Positions 23,909 to 31,972 of a stretch of 64,000 bases of DNA are shown here, one piece after another. Position 1 is the stretch's first letter. Each line of letters starts with the position of its first letter. Below the pieces are notes generated by a model that saw nothing but the letters and a program-made list of their open reading frames with translations, ran no database searches and was not told the origin of the DNA. Both the position numbers and the translations under genes were made by a program. Source of the stretch: Actinotalea solisilvae (GTDB taxonomy: Bacteria; Actinomycetota; Actinomycetes; Actinomycetales; Cellulomonadaceae); the NCBI RefSeq assembly GCF_016464425.1, contig NZ_JADDKQ010000016.1, positions 1 through 64,000 on the forward strand, in the 5' to 3' direction.

Positions 23909-25305
23909 CAGGACTCCTTCGCGCCCGCGCCGGCGAGGGCACGGGTCTGGTCGGCGGGTGCGGCGGTGGGGGCGGTGCCGGCGTCGGCCGGCTCGTGGTG
24001 CTTGGTGTCGACGGGGCGCACGAGCATGTTCGCGACGAACCCGAGCACGAGCAGGCACGCCATGACGACCATCGACGGGATGTAGAGCGTGGCGCCCTCG
24101 AGGCCCGCCTCGCGCCGGCCGTCGACGATCGAGTTGACGATGAGCGGCCCGGCGACGCCCGCCGCGGACCACGCGGTGAGCAGGCGGCCGTGGATGGCGC
24201 CGACCTCGAGCTTGCCGAACAGGTCCTTGAGGTAGGCGGGGACCGTCGCGAAGCCGCCGCCGTAGAACGAGACGATGACGAACGTCAGGGTCACGAAGAG
24301 CGCCGTCGCCGCGTCGCCCGCCAGGGCGAGCACCGCGTAGAGCGTCGCGCCGACGCCCAGGTACATGACGTAGGTGCGGCGGCGGCCGATCGCGTCGGAC
24401 AGGCTGGACCAGCCGAGGCGCCCGGACATGTTCGCGAGGGCGAGGAGGCCGACGAAGCCGGTCGCGGTCGCCTCGGTGACCGTGTCGGGGAAGAAGTCCA
24501 TGATCATGGGCTTGGCGTCCTCGAGGATGCCGATGCCGGCCGTGACGTTGACGAACAGGACCACCCACAGCAGGTAGAACTGCGGCGTCCGGACGGCGTT
24601 GCGCACGCGCACGTCGCCGTTGGTCCGCATGACGTCCGTGGTGGCCTTCGGCGTCCAGCCGGCGGGGGCCCAGCCCGGCGCGGGGAGCCGGATGACCGAC
24701 GCGCCCGCGAGCATGAGCACCGCGTAGACCGCGGCGAGCGTGAGGAGCGTCGGCACCAGCGCGTCGACCGGCTCCACCGCGTACGCGTCGAGCAGGCGCT
24801 GCGTCAGGGGCGCCGCGACGAGCGCGCCGCCGCCGAAGCCCATGATGGCGAGACCGGTCGCGAGGCCCGGGCGGTCCGGGAACCACTTGATGAGCGTCGA
24901 GACGGGCGAGATGTAGCCGATGCCCAGGCCCATGCCGCCGATGACGCCGTAGCCCAGGTAGACGAGCCAGAGCTGGCCGAGCTGCACGCCGAGCGCGGCG
25001 ACGAGGAAGCCCGTGACCCAGAACGTCGCGGCGAGGACCATGGCCTTGCGCGGGCCGTTGCGCTCCATCCACACCCCGCCGAACGCGGCGGAGAGGCCGA
25101 GCATGACGATCGCGATCGAGAAGATCACCGCGATCGGGGTGCCCACGCCCGTCTCCGGGAAGAAGCGCTCGATGAGCGGCTCCTTGATCACCGAGAAGGC
25201 GTAGACCTGGCCGATGGACAGGTGGACGGCCAGGGCGGCCGGGGGGACGAGCCACCGGTTGAACCTGGGCGGGGCGACGGTGCGCGAGCGGTCGAGCAGG
25301 TTCAT
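23908..25305 (-). CDS. OFA-family (oxalate/formate antiporter type) MFS transporter
   Basis: A 465-residue 12-helix transporter. TM1 is RWLVPPAALAVHLSIGQVYAFSVI and the loop 2-3 signature is GVWMERNGPRKAM; GYGVIGGMGLGIGYISPVSTLIKWFPDRPGLATG is the OFA-type segment (residues 110-145). The second half contains GRLGWSSLSDAIGRRR. OFA members move small carboxylates such as oxalate, formate or lactate; the substrate here is unknown. ATG at 25305 with GGGGGAGCC-like weak site upstream. The stop overlaps the small partner ORF. Two DosR-like boxes lie 75-100 nt upstream. Confidence 0.9.
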   Translation of the reverse strand: MNLLDRSRTVAPPRFNRWLVPPAALAVHLSIGQVYAFSVIKEPLIERFFPETGVGTPIAVIFSIAIVMLGLSAAFGGVWMERNGPRKAMVLAATFWVTGFLVAALGVQLGQLWLVYLGYGVIGGMGLGIGYISPVSTLIKWFPDRPGLATGLAIMGFGGGALVAAPLTQRLLDAYAVEPVDALVPTLLTLAAVYAVLMLAGASVIRLPAPGWAPAGWTPKATTDVMRTNGDVRVRNAVRTPQFYLLWVVLFVNVTAGIGILEDAKPMIMDFFPDTVTEATATGFVGLLALANMSGRLGWSSLSDAIGRRRTYVMYLGVGATLYAVLALAGDAATALFVTLTFVIVSFYGGGFATVPAYLKDLFGKLEVGAIHGRLLTAWSAAGVAGPLIVNSIVDGRREAGLEGATLYIPSMVVMACLLVLGFVANMLVRPVDTKHHEPADAGTAPTAAPADQTRALAGAGAKES

Positions 25306-25378
25306 CGGGGGAGCCTTCCCAGGACGGCCTCGGTGACGGTGGGAATCCATGGTCCCGACTGCGACCGGCCCGCGGAGG

Positions 25379-25404
25379 GGACCTAGGTCACCGGACCGAG
25401 GTCC
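25379..25404 (-). promoter_or_regulatory. Pair of DosR-like boxes upstream of OFA transporter
   Basis: GGACCTAGGTCA (25379-25390) and the perfect palindrome GGACCGAGGTCC (25393-25404) have centres 14 bp apart. They resemble DosR/DevR sites (GGGAC...GTCCC). A -10-like ATGGAT on the minus strand (25350-25345) is about 35 nt from the first centre, which fits activation from upstream. Confidence 0.5.
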
Positions 25405-25566
25405 CGCACGACCGCCCCGCAGGCGTGTGCACCGAGGTGCGCGCACGCGAGGCCACGAGCCCGCGCGGCACGCCGTGAGCACCCCGCGCGCCGCGCAGGG
25501 CCCGGCGCTACGTTGAGGCCAGATCCCACGGTCCGGGACAGACGCCAGCACCGACAGGAGCCGACC

Positions 25567-26898
25567 ATGTCCTCGCCCCGCACCCCCGACGAGACGCCGG
25601 GTCGCGACGAGAGCCGGGCCGACACGCCCCGGGCCGACGAGGCCCGACCCACCGACGAGGCCCGACCCACCGACGAGGCCCCATCCGCCGACGAGGCCCG
25701 GCCCGCCGACACGGCCCGCCCCACGGACGCGGGCACGTCCCCGGACGCGCCTGCCGCGGACCAGCGGGCCGCCGGGACGACGTCGCCCGGCACGGGCACG
25801 ACCGACCCGGACCGCACGCCCGACCCGGACCGCACGCCCGAGCAGGGCGACCTCAGCCTGTCCGGTCGTCCTATCGACGACGGCCCCGTCATCGGCACGA
25901 TCAGGCCCGGCGGTCCACCGTCGACACCCCCCGCGACCGAGCCCCGCCCCGCCGGCCCGACCTCGGGCCCGCCGGCGGGCGCGCCCGACCGCGGCGCGGC
26001 CGACGTCGGGCCCGGCCAGCACGCCGCCGCCCGGCCCTACCCTCCGGTGGTCCCCGACCGCGGCGCCGACGCGCCGACGACGACGGCACCGACGACGACG
26101 GCGACGGGCACCGGCGTCACGCCGGCCCCGTCGAGCGCGGCCCCCGTCGCGCCCGACGTCACCGCCCCCGGCACGACGGCGACCACCGCGCCCGCCGCCA
26201 CCGGACCCGCCACCCCGTCCGCGGCCCCGCCCGCCGCCGCGGCGGCCCCCGCCGCCCTCGCCGCGGGTGCCGCGGTGCCGAGCCGGCGCGAGCGCCGCGA
26301 GCGCGACGAGTCCACGGGCCGCGTCGCGCACGAGGACCTGCCCGAGCGGCCGCGCAAGCCCGGCGCCGGGCGCCACCTGCTGGGCGCGCTGCTCGGCCTC
26401 CTGCTCACGCCCGTCGCGCTGCTCCTCGTCGGCATCGGCACCTCGCGCCTCAGCGACGTCGCGGGCAGCGGCAACGCCGGCGGGGACGTGCTCGGCCTCA
26501 CCCTGCTCGTCCTCGGCGCCGTCCTGCTCGCCGTCATCGCGCTGCTCGGCGCGTGGTCGCCGCTCGTCCCGATCACGGGCGGCGTGGTGTGGGGGCTCGC
26601 TCTCGGGACCGCCTACCTCGTGGTGCCGGACCTCATGCAGGACACGGTCGACGTCGTGCTCGGCGACCGCGTGCTGCCCGCCGTGGTCGAGCAGGTGACC
26701 GAGAGCGCGATGAGCGGCCTGCTCGTCGTCGTCGGGGCGCTGCTCGTCGCGGCCGGCGCCGCGGCCGGACGCGCCCGCCGCGCCGGACGCCGGTGGGCCG
26801 AGGGCGTCGCCCTGGCCGAGGCCGCGCGCGCCGAGGCGGTCCGGGCCGACGCGGCGCGCGCCGAGGCCCGCGCCACGGGCACCCGCCCGGCGGTCTGA
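25567..26898 (+). CDS. Disordered Pro/Thr-rich protein with C-terminal membrane domain
   Basis: A 443-residue protein of unknown function. Residues 1-260 are low-complexity and acidic to Pro/Ala/Thr-rich, with tandem DEARPT-like repeats at residues 20-55 and a PDPDRTP repeat. Residues 270-290 are charged (SRRERRERDEST). The C-terminal part holds four likely membrane helices: HLLGALLGLLLTPVALLLVG, VLGLTLLVLGAVLLAVIALLG, ITGGVVWGLALGTAYLVV and MSGLLVVVGALLVAAG. It ends in an Ala/Glu/Arg helix. ATG has AGGAG 6 nt upstream. A TACGTT box lies about 60 nt before the start. No family was recognised. Confidence 0.75.
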   Translation: MSSPRTPDETPGRDESRADTPRADEARPTDEARPTDEAPSADEARPADTARPTDAGTSPDAPAADQRAAGTTSPGTGTTDPDRTPDPDRTPEQGDLSLSGRPIDDGPVIGTIRPGGPPSTPPATEPRPAGPTSGPPAGAPDRGAADVGPGQHAAARPYPPVVPDRGADAPTTTAPTTTATGTGVTPAPSSAAPVAPDVTAPGTTATTAPAATGPATPSAAPPAAAAAPAALAAGAAVPSRRERRERDESTGRVAHEDLPERPRKPGAGRHLLGALLGLLLTPVALLLVGIGTSRLSDVAGSGNAGGDVLGLTLLVLGAVLLAVIALLGAWSPLVPITGGVVWGLALGTAYLVVPDLMQDTVDVVLGDRVLPAVVEQVTESAMSGLLVVVGALLVAAGAAAGRARRAGRRWAEGVALAEAARAEAVRADAARAEARATGTRPAV

Positions 26899-26981
26899 CC
26901 GACCCGGCACTCCCGGCGCGGTCCCTGCGCGCCCCGGCCCGCTCCGCGAGACCCCCCGGGCGGCCGCGACACGGGTGCGTC

Positions 26982-26987
26982 TACGAT
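26982..26987 (+). promoter_or_regulatory. -10-like box TACGAT of acs
   Basis: TACGAT at 26982-26987, about 58 nt before the acs start codon, in the only AT-richer part of the gap. No clear -35 box. Confidence 0.4.
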
Positions 26988-27045
26988 CCGAAACGGCACC
27001 GGCCTACCCGGTGGTCGCACCACTGCTGCTGCGTCCGGAGGAAAT

Positions 27046-29055
27046 GTGACCCACGAGACCTCGACCCCGCTGGAGAACCTGCTGGCCGAGAGCCGCAGCT
27101 TCCCGCCGAGCCCCGAGTTCGCAGCGCAGGCCAACGCGCGCGCCGAGATGTACGCGTGGGCGGCGTCGGACCGCCTCGGTTTCTGGGCCGAGCAGGCGCG
27201 CAGCCTGCTGACGTGGGAGACCGACTTCAGCGAGGTCCTCGACTGGTCGGGTGCGCCCGTGGCGCGCTGGTTCGCCGACGGCCGTCTCAACGCCTGCTAC
27301 AACGCCGTCGACCGTCACGTGGAGGCCGGGAACGGCGACCGCGTCGCGATCCACTTCGAGGGCGAGCCGGGCGACACCCGCACGCTGACCTACGCCGAGC
27401 TCCAGACCGAGGTCTCGCGGGCGGCGAACGCGCTCACCGCGCTGGGCGTCGGCACCGGCGACCGCGTCGCGATCTACCTGCCGATGGTCCCGGAGGCCGC
27501 GATCGCGATGCTCGCGTGCGCGCGGATCGGCGCGATCCACTCGGTCGTCTTCGGCGGGTTCTCGGCCGAGGCGCTGCGCTCACGCATCGCGGACGCCGAG
27601 GCCGTCCTCGTCATCACGGCCGACGGCGGCTTCCGCCGGGGCAACGCGACGGCGCTCAAGCCCGCCGTCGACGAGGCCGTCGGCCCGGCCGCGGACGGCT
27701 CGGCGTCGTCGATCCGGCACGTGCTCGTCGTCCGGCGCACCGGGCAGGACGTCGCCTGGACCGAGGGCCGCGACGTGTGGTGGCACGAGGCGCTCGAGGC
27801 GGCGAGCGACCAGCACACGGCCGTCGCCGTCGAGGCCGAGCACCCGCTGTTCATCCTCTACACGTCCGGCACCACCGGGAAGCCCAAGGGCATCTTCCAC
27901 ACGACGGGCGGCTACCTCACGCAGGTCGCGTACACGCACCTCAACGTCTTCGACCTCAAGCCCGAGTCCGACGTCTACTGGTGCACGGCCGACGTCGGCT
28001 GGGTGACCGGCCACAGCTACATCGTCTACGGGCCGATGATCAACGGCGCGACGCAGGTGATGTACGAGGGCACTCCCGACACCCCGCACCAGGGCCGGTG
28101 GTGGGAGATCGTCGCGAAGTACGGCGTGACCATCCTCTACACCGCGCCGACGGCGATCCGCACGTGCATGAAGTGGGGCGAGGACATCCCCACGAGGCAC
28201 GACCTGTCGTCGCTGCGCCTGCTCGGCAGCGTGGGCGAGCCCATCAACCCCGAAGCCTGGATGTGGTATCGCCGCGTCATCGGCGGCGACCGCACCCCGG
28301 TGGTCGACACGTGGTGGCAGACCGAGACGGGCGGGATCATGATCTCCCCGCTCCCCGGCGTCACCGCGGCCAAGCCCGGCTCGGCCCAGACGCCGCTGCC
28401 GGGCATCAGCGCCGACGTCGTCGACGAGGAGGCGCACCCGGTGCCGAACGGGTCGGGCGGCTACCTCGTGCTCACGGAGCCGTGGCCCGCGATGCTGCGC
28501 GGCATCTGGGGCGACCCCCAGCGGTTCGCCGACACCTACTGGTCGCGCTTCGCGGGCATCTACTTCGCGGGCGACGGCGCCAAGAAGGACGACGACGGCG
28601 ACATCTGGCTCCTCGGGCGCGTCGACGACGTCATGAACGTCTCGGGTCACCGCCTCAGCACGACGGAGATCGAGTCCGCGCTGGTCTCGCACCCCATGGT
28701 CGCCGAGGCAGCGGTGGTGGGCGCGAGCGACGAGACCACCGGCCAGGCGGTCGTCGCGTTCGTCATCCTGCGCGCCGAGCACCTGGCGAAGGTCGACGAG
28801 CCGGGCGAGGGCGCCGACGTCGCGCAGACGCTGCGCGCGCACGTGGCCAAGGAGATCGGGCCGATCGCGAAGCCGCGCACGATCCTCGTCGTCACCGAGC
28901 TGCCCAAGACGCGGTCCGGCAAGATCATGCGCCGCCTGCTGCGCGACGTCGCCGAGCACCGTCAGGTGGGCGACGTCACGACGCTCGCGGACTCGTCGGT
29001 GATGGACCTCATCAGCAAGGGCCTCGACAAGCCCGCCGCGAGCAGCGAGGACTGA
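27046..29055 (+). CDS. acs: Acetyl-CoA synthetase
   Basis: A 669-residue acyl-adenylating enzyme of the usual Acs length. It converts acetate, ATP and CoA to acetyl-CoA. The P-loop-like motif is [20 protein letters not shown], followed by [19 protein letters not shown]. The ATP-binding [15 protein letters not shown] segment carries the conserved Trp before the Gln-Thr-Glu-Thr core. The C-terminal lid has [21 protein letters not shown], and [14 protein letters not shown] with the catalytic Lys that is a known acetylation target. The GTG start has GGAGGAAAT directly upstream. It stands alone and ends at a long hairpin. Confidence 0.96.
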   Translation: MTHETSTPLENLLAESRSFPPSPEFAAQANARAEMYAWAASDRLGFWAEQARSLLTWETDFSEVLDWSGAPVARWFADGRLNACYNAVDRHVEAGNGDRVAIHFEGEPGDTRTLTYAELQTEVSRAANALTALGVGTGDRVAIYLPMVPEAAIAMLACARIGAIHSVVFGGFSAEALRSRIADAEAVLVITADGGFRRGNATALKPAVDEAVGPAADGSASSIRHVLVVRRTGQDVAWTEGRDVWWHEALEAASDQHTAVAVEAEHPLFILYTSGTTGKPKGIFHTTGGYLTQVAYTHLNVFDLKPESDVYWCTADVGWVTGHSYIVYGPMINGATQVMYEGTPDTPHQGRWWEIVAKYGVTILYTAPTAIRTCMKWGEDIPTRHDLSSLRLLGSVGEPINPEAWMWYRRVIGGDRTPVVDTWWQTETGGIMISPLPGVTAAKPGSAQTPLPGISADVVDEEAHPVPNGSGGYLVLTEPWPAMLRGIWGDPQRFADTYWSRFAGIYFAGDGAKKDDDGDIWLLGRVDDVMNVSGHRLSTTEIESALVSHPMVAEAAVVGASDETTGQAVVAFVILRAEHLAKVDEPGEGADVAQTLRAHVAKEIGPIAKPRTILVVTELPKTRSGKIMRRLLRDVAEHRQVGDVTTLADSSVMDLISKGLDKPAASSED

Positions 29056-29077
29056 CCGCCAGGGAGCCGCCCGGTTC

Positions 29078-29116
29078 GTGAAGGGTTGGTCGCGCGTGCC
29101 GCGACCAACCCTTCAC
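29078..29116. terminator. 17-bp perfect hairpin after acs (GTGAAGGGTT arm)
   Basis: Perfect arms 29078-29094 and 29100-29116 around loop CGTGC. The outer ten bases GTGAAGGGTT are the same as in the hairpin at 717-755. It lies between converging acs and ElaA-type genes. Confidence 0.7.
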
Positions 29117-29147
29117 CACTCCCGCGCGGCCGCTCGGCTGCCGCCGG

Positions 29148-29597
29148 TCAGGCACCCGAGCGGCGCATCGGGACGTGCGGGATGCCGTCCTCGTCGAAGC
29201 CCGGGCCGTCGACCTCGAAGCCGAACCGGGCGTACCAGCCCGCCAGGTGCGCCTGCGCGTCGAGCACGACGGGCGCGGACGGGTCGAGCTCGGCGCAGCG
29301 GTCGAGCCCACGACGCATGAGCTCGGACGCGACGCCGCGGGAGCGCACCACCGGGGCGGTCGCGATGCGGCCCAGGCGGAGCGCGCCGTCGTCGTCGTGC
29401 AGGACGCGCAGCGTGGCGACGACGTCCCCGTCCTCCTGCGCCCACAGCAGCTCGGCGCCCGGCTCGACGTCGCGCCCGTCGAGGTCCGCGTACGCCGCCT
29501 CCTGCTCGACCACGAACACCTCGACGCGCAGGCGCAGGATCGCGTAGAGCGTCAGGGCGTCGAGGTCGCGGGCCGGGGCACGGTGGTACGTCAGCAC
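29148..29597 (-). CDS. ElaA-family GNAT acetyltransferase
   Basis: A 149-residue GNAT protein of the ElaA type. Conserved segments are LTLYAILRLRVEVFVVEQE near the N-terminus, YADLDGRD, the acetyl-CoA loop RIATAPVVRSRGVASELMRR, and LDAQAHLAGWYARFGFEV. The acceptor substrate is not known for the family. The GTG start lies 6 nt after TACCGT on the minus strand, the leaderless pattern seen widely here. It is downstream of, and on the same strand as, the FG-GAP gene. Confidence 0.9.
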   Translation of the reverse strand: MLTYHRAPARDLDALTLYAILRLRVEVFVVEQEAAYADLDGRDVEPGAELLWAQEDGDVVATLRVLHDDDGALRLGRIATAPVVRSRGVASELMRRGLDRCAELDPSAPVVLDAQAHLAGWYARFGFEVDGPGFDEDGIPHVPMRRSGA

Positions 29598-29645
29598 CCG
29601 CCGACGGTAGCCGCCGCGTCCGCCGCGCCGCGGCCGCCGTCCGCG

Positions 29646-30824
29646 TCAGACGGGCTGCGCGTGCCCCACCGTCGCGCGGTTGACCCAGTGGTTCCACCCG
29701 CCGCCGCTGAGGACGCCGATGACGACCGGCGCCTCGGACGCGGCGCCCGTGGCGTCGGTGCGGTGCCACCACAGGAGGGACCCGCCGTCGGGCTGGGCGT
29801 GCTGGGTGACGAGGTCGTCGCGCCCGTCGCCGTCGACGTCGGCGGCGTACTGGCGCGAGAGGAAGTAGTCCCAGCCGCCCGCGTAGAGGCCGGTGAGCTT
29901 CTGGGCGGTGCCCGCGAACGCGCCGCCGACGGACGGCCGCACGAGCATCTCCAGGCCACCGCCCCGCTGGACGCGGCTGCTCACGAGGTCCTCGCGCCCG
30001 TCGCCGTCGACGTCGGCGAGCAGCTCGCGCCCGAAGGTGAAGGACCACCCCTCGGTGGGCGGTCCGCCCGCGACCGGGCCGGCAGCCGCGAACCCCGTGC
30101 CGGTGCTGAGGTGGACGACGTGCCGCACGCCGTCGTCGCCCGCGAACGTGAAGCCGCCGTCCGTGCTCACGAGGTCGGCCCGCGCGTCGCCGTCGACGTC
30201 GCCCAGGGCGTACCTGATCTGGAAGAACGGCTGGCGCCACGGCCGGGCCGGGTCCTGCAGCTGCGCCCACAGGACCGGGTCGGCGAACCCCGTGCCCGTG
30301 CTCCGGTGCACCCACACGTTCGCCTGGAGGTCGCCGGGCGCGAGCGGGTTGAGGTGGACGCTCACGACGTCGTCGAGGCCGTCGCCGTCGACGTCGCCGA
30401 CGAGCTGGCGCGAGTGCTCCCACGACCAGCCGCCCGTGCGCAGGTCCTCCCACACGTGGGGCGTGGGGTCGGGCCCGCCGCCGACGACCCACAGGAGCAG
30501 TCCGCCGTCGGGCTGCCGGTGCGAGATCAGCCAGTCCGGGCTGCCGTCGTCGACGCCCGAGACGTCGCCGAAGTCGCCGGCCTCCGTGCGGGAGGAGCCC
30601 CAGTCCCACCCGCCGGCCACGAGCGACGTGACGAGCTGGGGCCGGCCGAACGCGGGGTCGCCCGACGCGAGCGGCACCTCCCACAGGTTCACCCCGCCGT
30701 ACGGCAGCCAGTGGGTGATGTCGAGGGCGGGGGCGCCGTCGTCGTCGACGGCGGCTGCCGGGGAGCCCGTGAGTGCGGTGCCCGCGAGCACCGCGAGGAC
30801 GACGAGACCGGTATGAGGTCGCAT
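29646..30824 (-). CDS. Secreted FG-GAP/VCBS repeat protein
   Basis: A 392-residue secreted protein. Residues 1-26 form a signal peptide (LVVLAVLAGTALTGSPAAAVD, likely cut after AAA). The mature part is built of beta-propeller-like repeats, four of which carry DVDGD(G/A)xxD(D/L)(L/V)V calcium-loop motifs; GGWxxxxSRQ segments recur between them. Such repeats form seven-bladed propellers that bind ligands or polysaccharide outside the cell. No catalytic domain is visible. ATG start chosen to include the signal peptide. Function unknown. Confidence 0.87.
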   Translation of the reverse strand: MRPHTGLVVLAVLAGTALTGSPAAAVDDDGAPALDITHWLPYGGVNLWEVPLASGDPAFGRPQLVTSLVAGGWDWGSSRTEAGDFGDVSGVDDGSPDWLISHRQPDGGLLLWVVGGGPDPTPHVWEDLRTGGWSWEHSRQLVGDVDGDGLDDVVSVHLNPLAPGDLQANVWVHRSTGTGFADPVLWAQLQDPARPWRQPFFQIRYALGDVDGDARADLVSTDGGFTFAGDDGVRHVVHLSTGTGFAAAGPVAGGPPTEGWSFTFGRELLADVDGDGREDLVSSRVQRGGGLEMLVRPSVGGAFAGTAQKLTGLYAGGWDYFLSRQYAADVDGDGRDDLVTQHAQPDGGSLLWWHRTDATGAASEAPVVIGVLSGGGWNHWVNRATVGHAQPV

Positions 30825-30937
30825 GGCACACCCCCGCGCCCGGGGGGCTGTCCCCCGTGACCGTTTCACCGTAGCCACCCCGCACGCCCTCCGGGGAGGG
30901 TTCGCGTCATGGTCATCCGTCCGGCCGCACGGGGTGG

Positions 30938-30949
30938 TGGGATGGGCCC
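30938..30949 (+). promoter_or_regulatory. Leaderless-type -10 box of mshD
   Basis: TGGGAT at 30938-30943, 6 nt, then the ATG at 30950. Weak box, but the spacing equals that of many genes in the window. Confidence 0.35.
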
Positions 30950-31873
30950 ATGACCCGCGAGCTGCCGCCCGTCCGGACCGTCGGGCCCGGGACCGACCTG
31001 ACGCCGGACGAGGCCGCCGCCGTGCGCGCGCTGGCCGCCGCCGCGCACGAGCACGACGGCGTCGAGGCGCTCGGCGAGCAGACGCTGCTCGACCTGCGCG
31101 GTGGCGCCCCGGTGCGCCACCTGCTGCTCGCACCCCCGCCGCACGCGGCGCCGTCCCACGGACGCCCCGCGCCGCTGCTCGGCTACGCGGCCGTGCGTCA
31201 CGCGGACGACGGTGCCGCCGAGAGCGCCGAGCTCGTCGTCGACCCCGCGCACCGGCGCCGCGGCGCCGGCACCGCGCTCCTGGCGGCCGTGCGGGCCGCG
31301 GGCGACCCGCCCGTGTGGGCGCACGGGAACCTGCCGGGCGCCCGGGCGCTCGCGGCGCGCGCCGGGAGGGCCGTCGTCCGTGAGCTGTGGCAGATGGCCG
31401 TCCCGCTCCCGGCGCCCGGGGCCGCGTCCGGGACCGCGCCCGAGGGCGTCGTCGTGCGGCCGTTCGTCGTCGGGCAGGACGAGGAGGCGTGGCTGCGCGT
31501 CAACGCGCGCGCCTTCGCCGAGCACCCGGAGCAGGGCCGGATGACGCTCGCGGACCTCCGGGCCCGCGAGGCGGAGCCGTGGTTCGACCCGGGAGACCTC
31601 CTGCTCGCCGAGCAGGACGGGCGGCTGGTGGCGTCGGTCTGGATGAAGGTCGAGCCGGGGTGCAGCGCGGGCGAGCTGTACGTGCTCGGCGTCGACCCGG
31701 ACGCGCAGGGCCGCGGGATCGGGCGCCTGCTCACCGCGCGCGTGCTCGAGCACCTCGCGGACCGCGGCCTGCGCGAGGCGGTCCTCTACGTCTCCGCCGA
31801 CGACGCCGTCGCCGTGCGCACGTACGAGCGCGCCGGCTTCACCGTCGCCCGGGCGGACGTGCAGTACCGCTGA
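30950..31873 (+). CDS. mshD: Mycothiol synthase
   Basis: A 307-residue protein made of two GNAT domains. It acetylates Cys-GlcN-Ins with acetyl-CoA, the last step of mycothiol synthesis. Domain 1 has ALGEQTLLDLR and LVVDPAHRRRGAGTALL. Domain 2 has VNARAFAEHPEQGRMTLADL, EPWFDPGDLLLAE, GELYVLGVDPDAQGRGIGRLL, and a tail LYVSADDAVAVRTYERAGF. These are all MshD signatures. Mycothiol is the low-molecular-weight thiol of actinobacteria. It lies just upstream of the polyphosphate kinase gene, matching the frequent link of mshD to phosphate genes. Confidence 0.95.
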   Translation: MTRELPPVRTVGPGTDLTPDEAAAVRALAAAAHEHDGVEALGEQTLLDLRGGAPVRHLLLAPPPHAAPSHGRPAPLLGYAAVRHADDGAAESAELVVDPAHRRRGAGTALLAAVRAAGDPPVWAHGNLPGARALAARAGRAVVRELWQMAVPLPAPGAASGTAPEGVVVRPFVVGQDEEAWLRVNARAFAEHPEQGRMTLADLRAREAEPWFDPGDLLLAEQDGRLVASVWMKVEPGCSAGELYVLGVDPDAQGRGIGRLLTARVLEHLADRGLREAVLYVSADDAVAVRTYERAGFTVARADVQYR

Positions 31874-31972
31874 CGAGCAGTACCGGCGGACGTCCAGTCG
31901 CGCCGAGCCCACCACGATCACGGGCGTGGCCTCGTCTCCCGCAGTTCACCTGGTGGTGCGACGATGGCGGCC

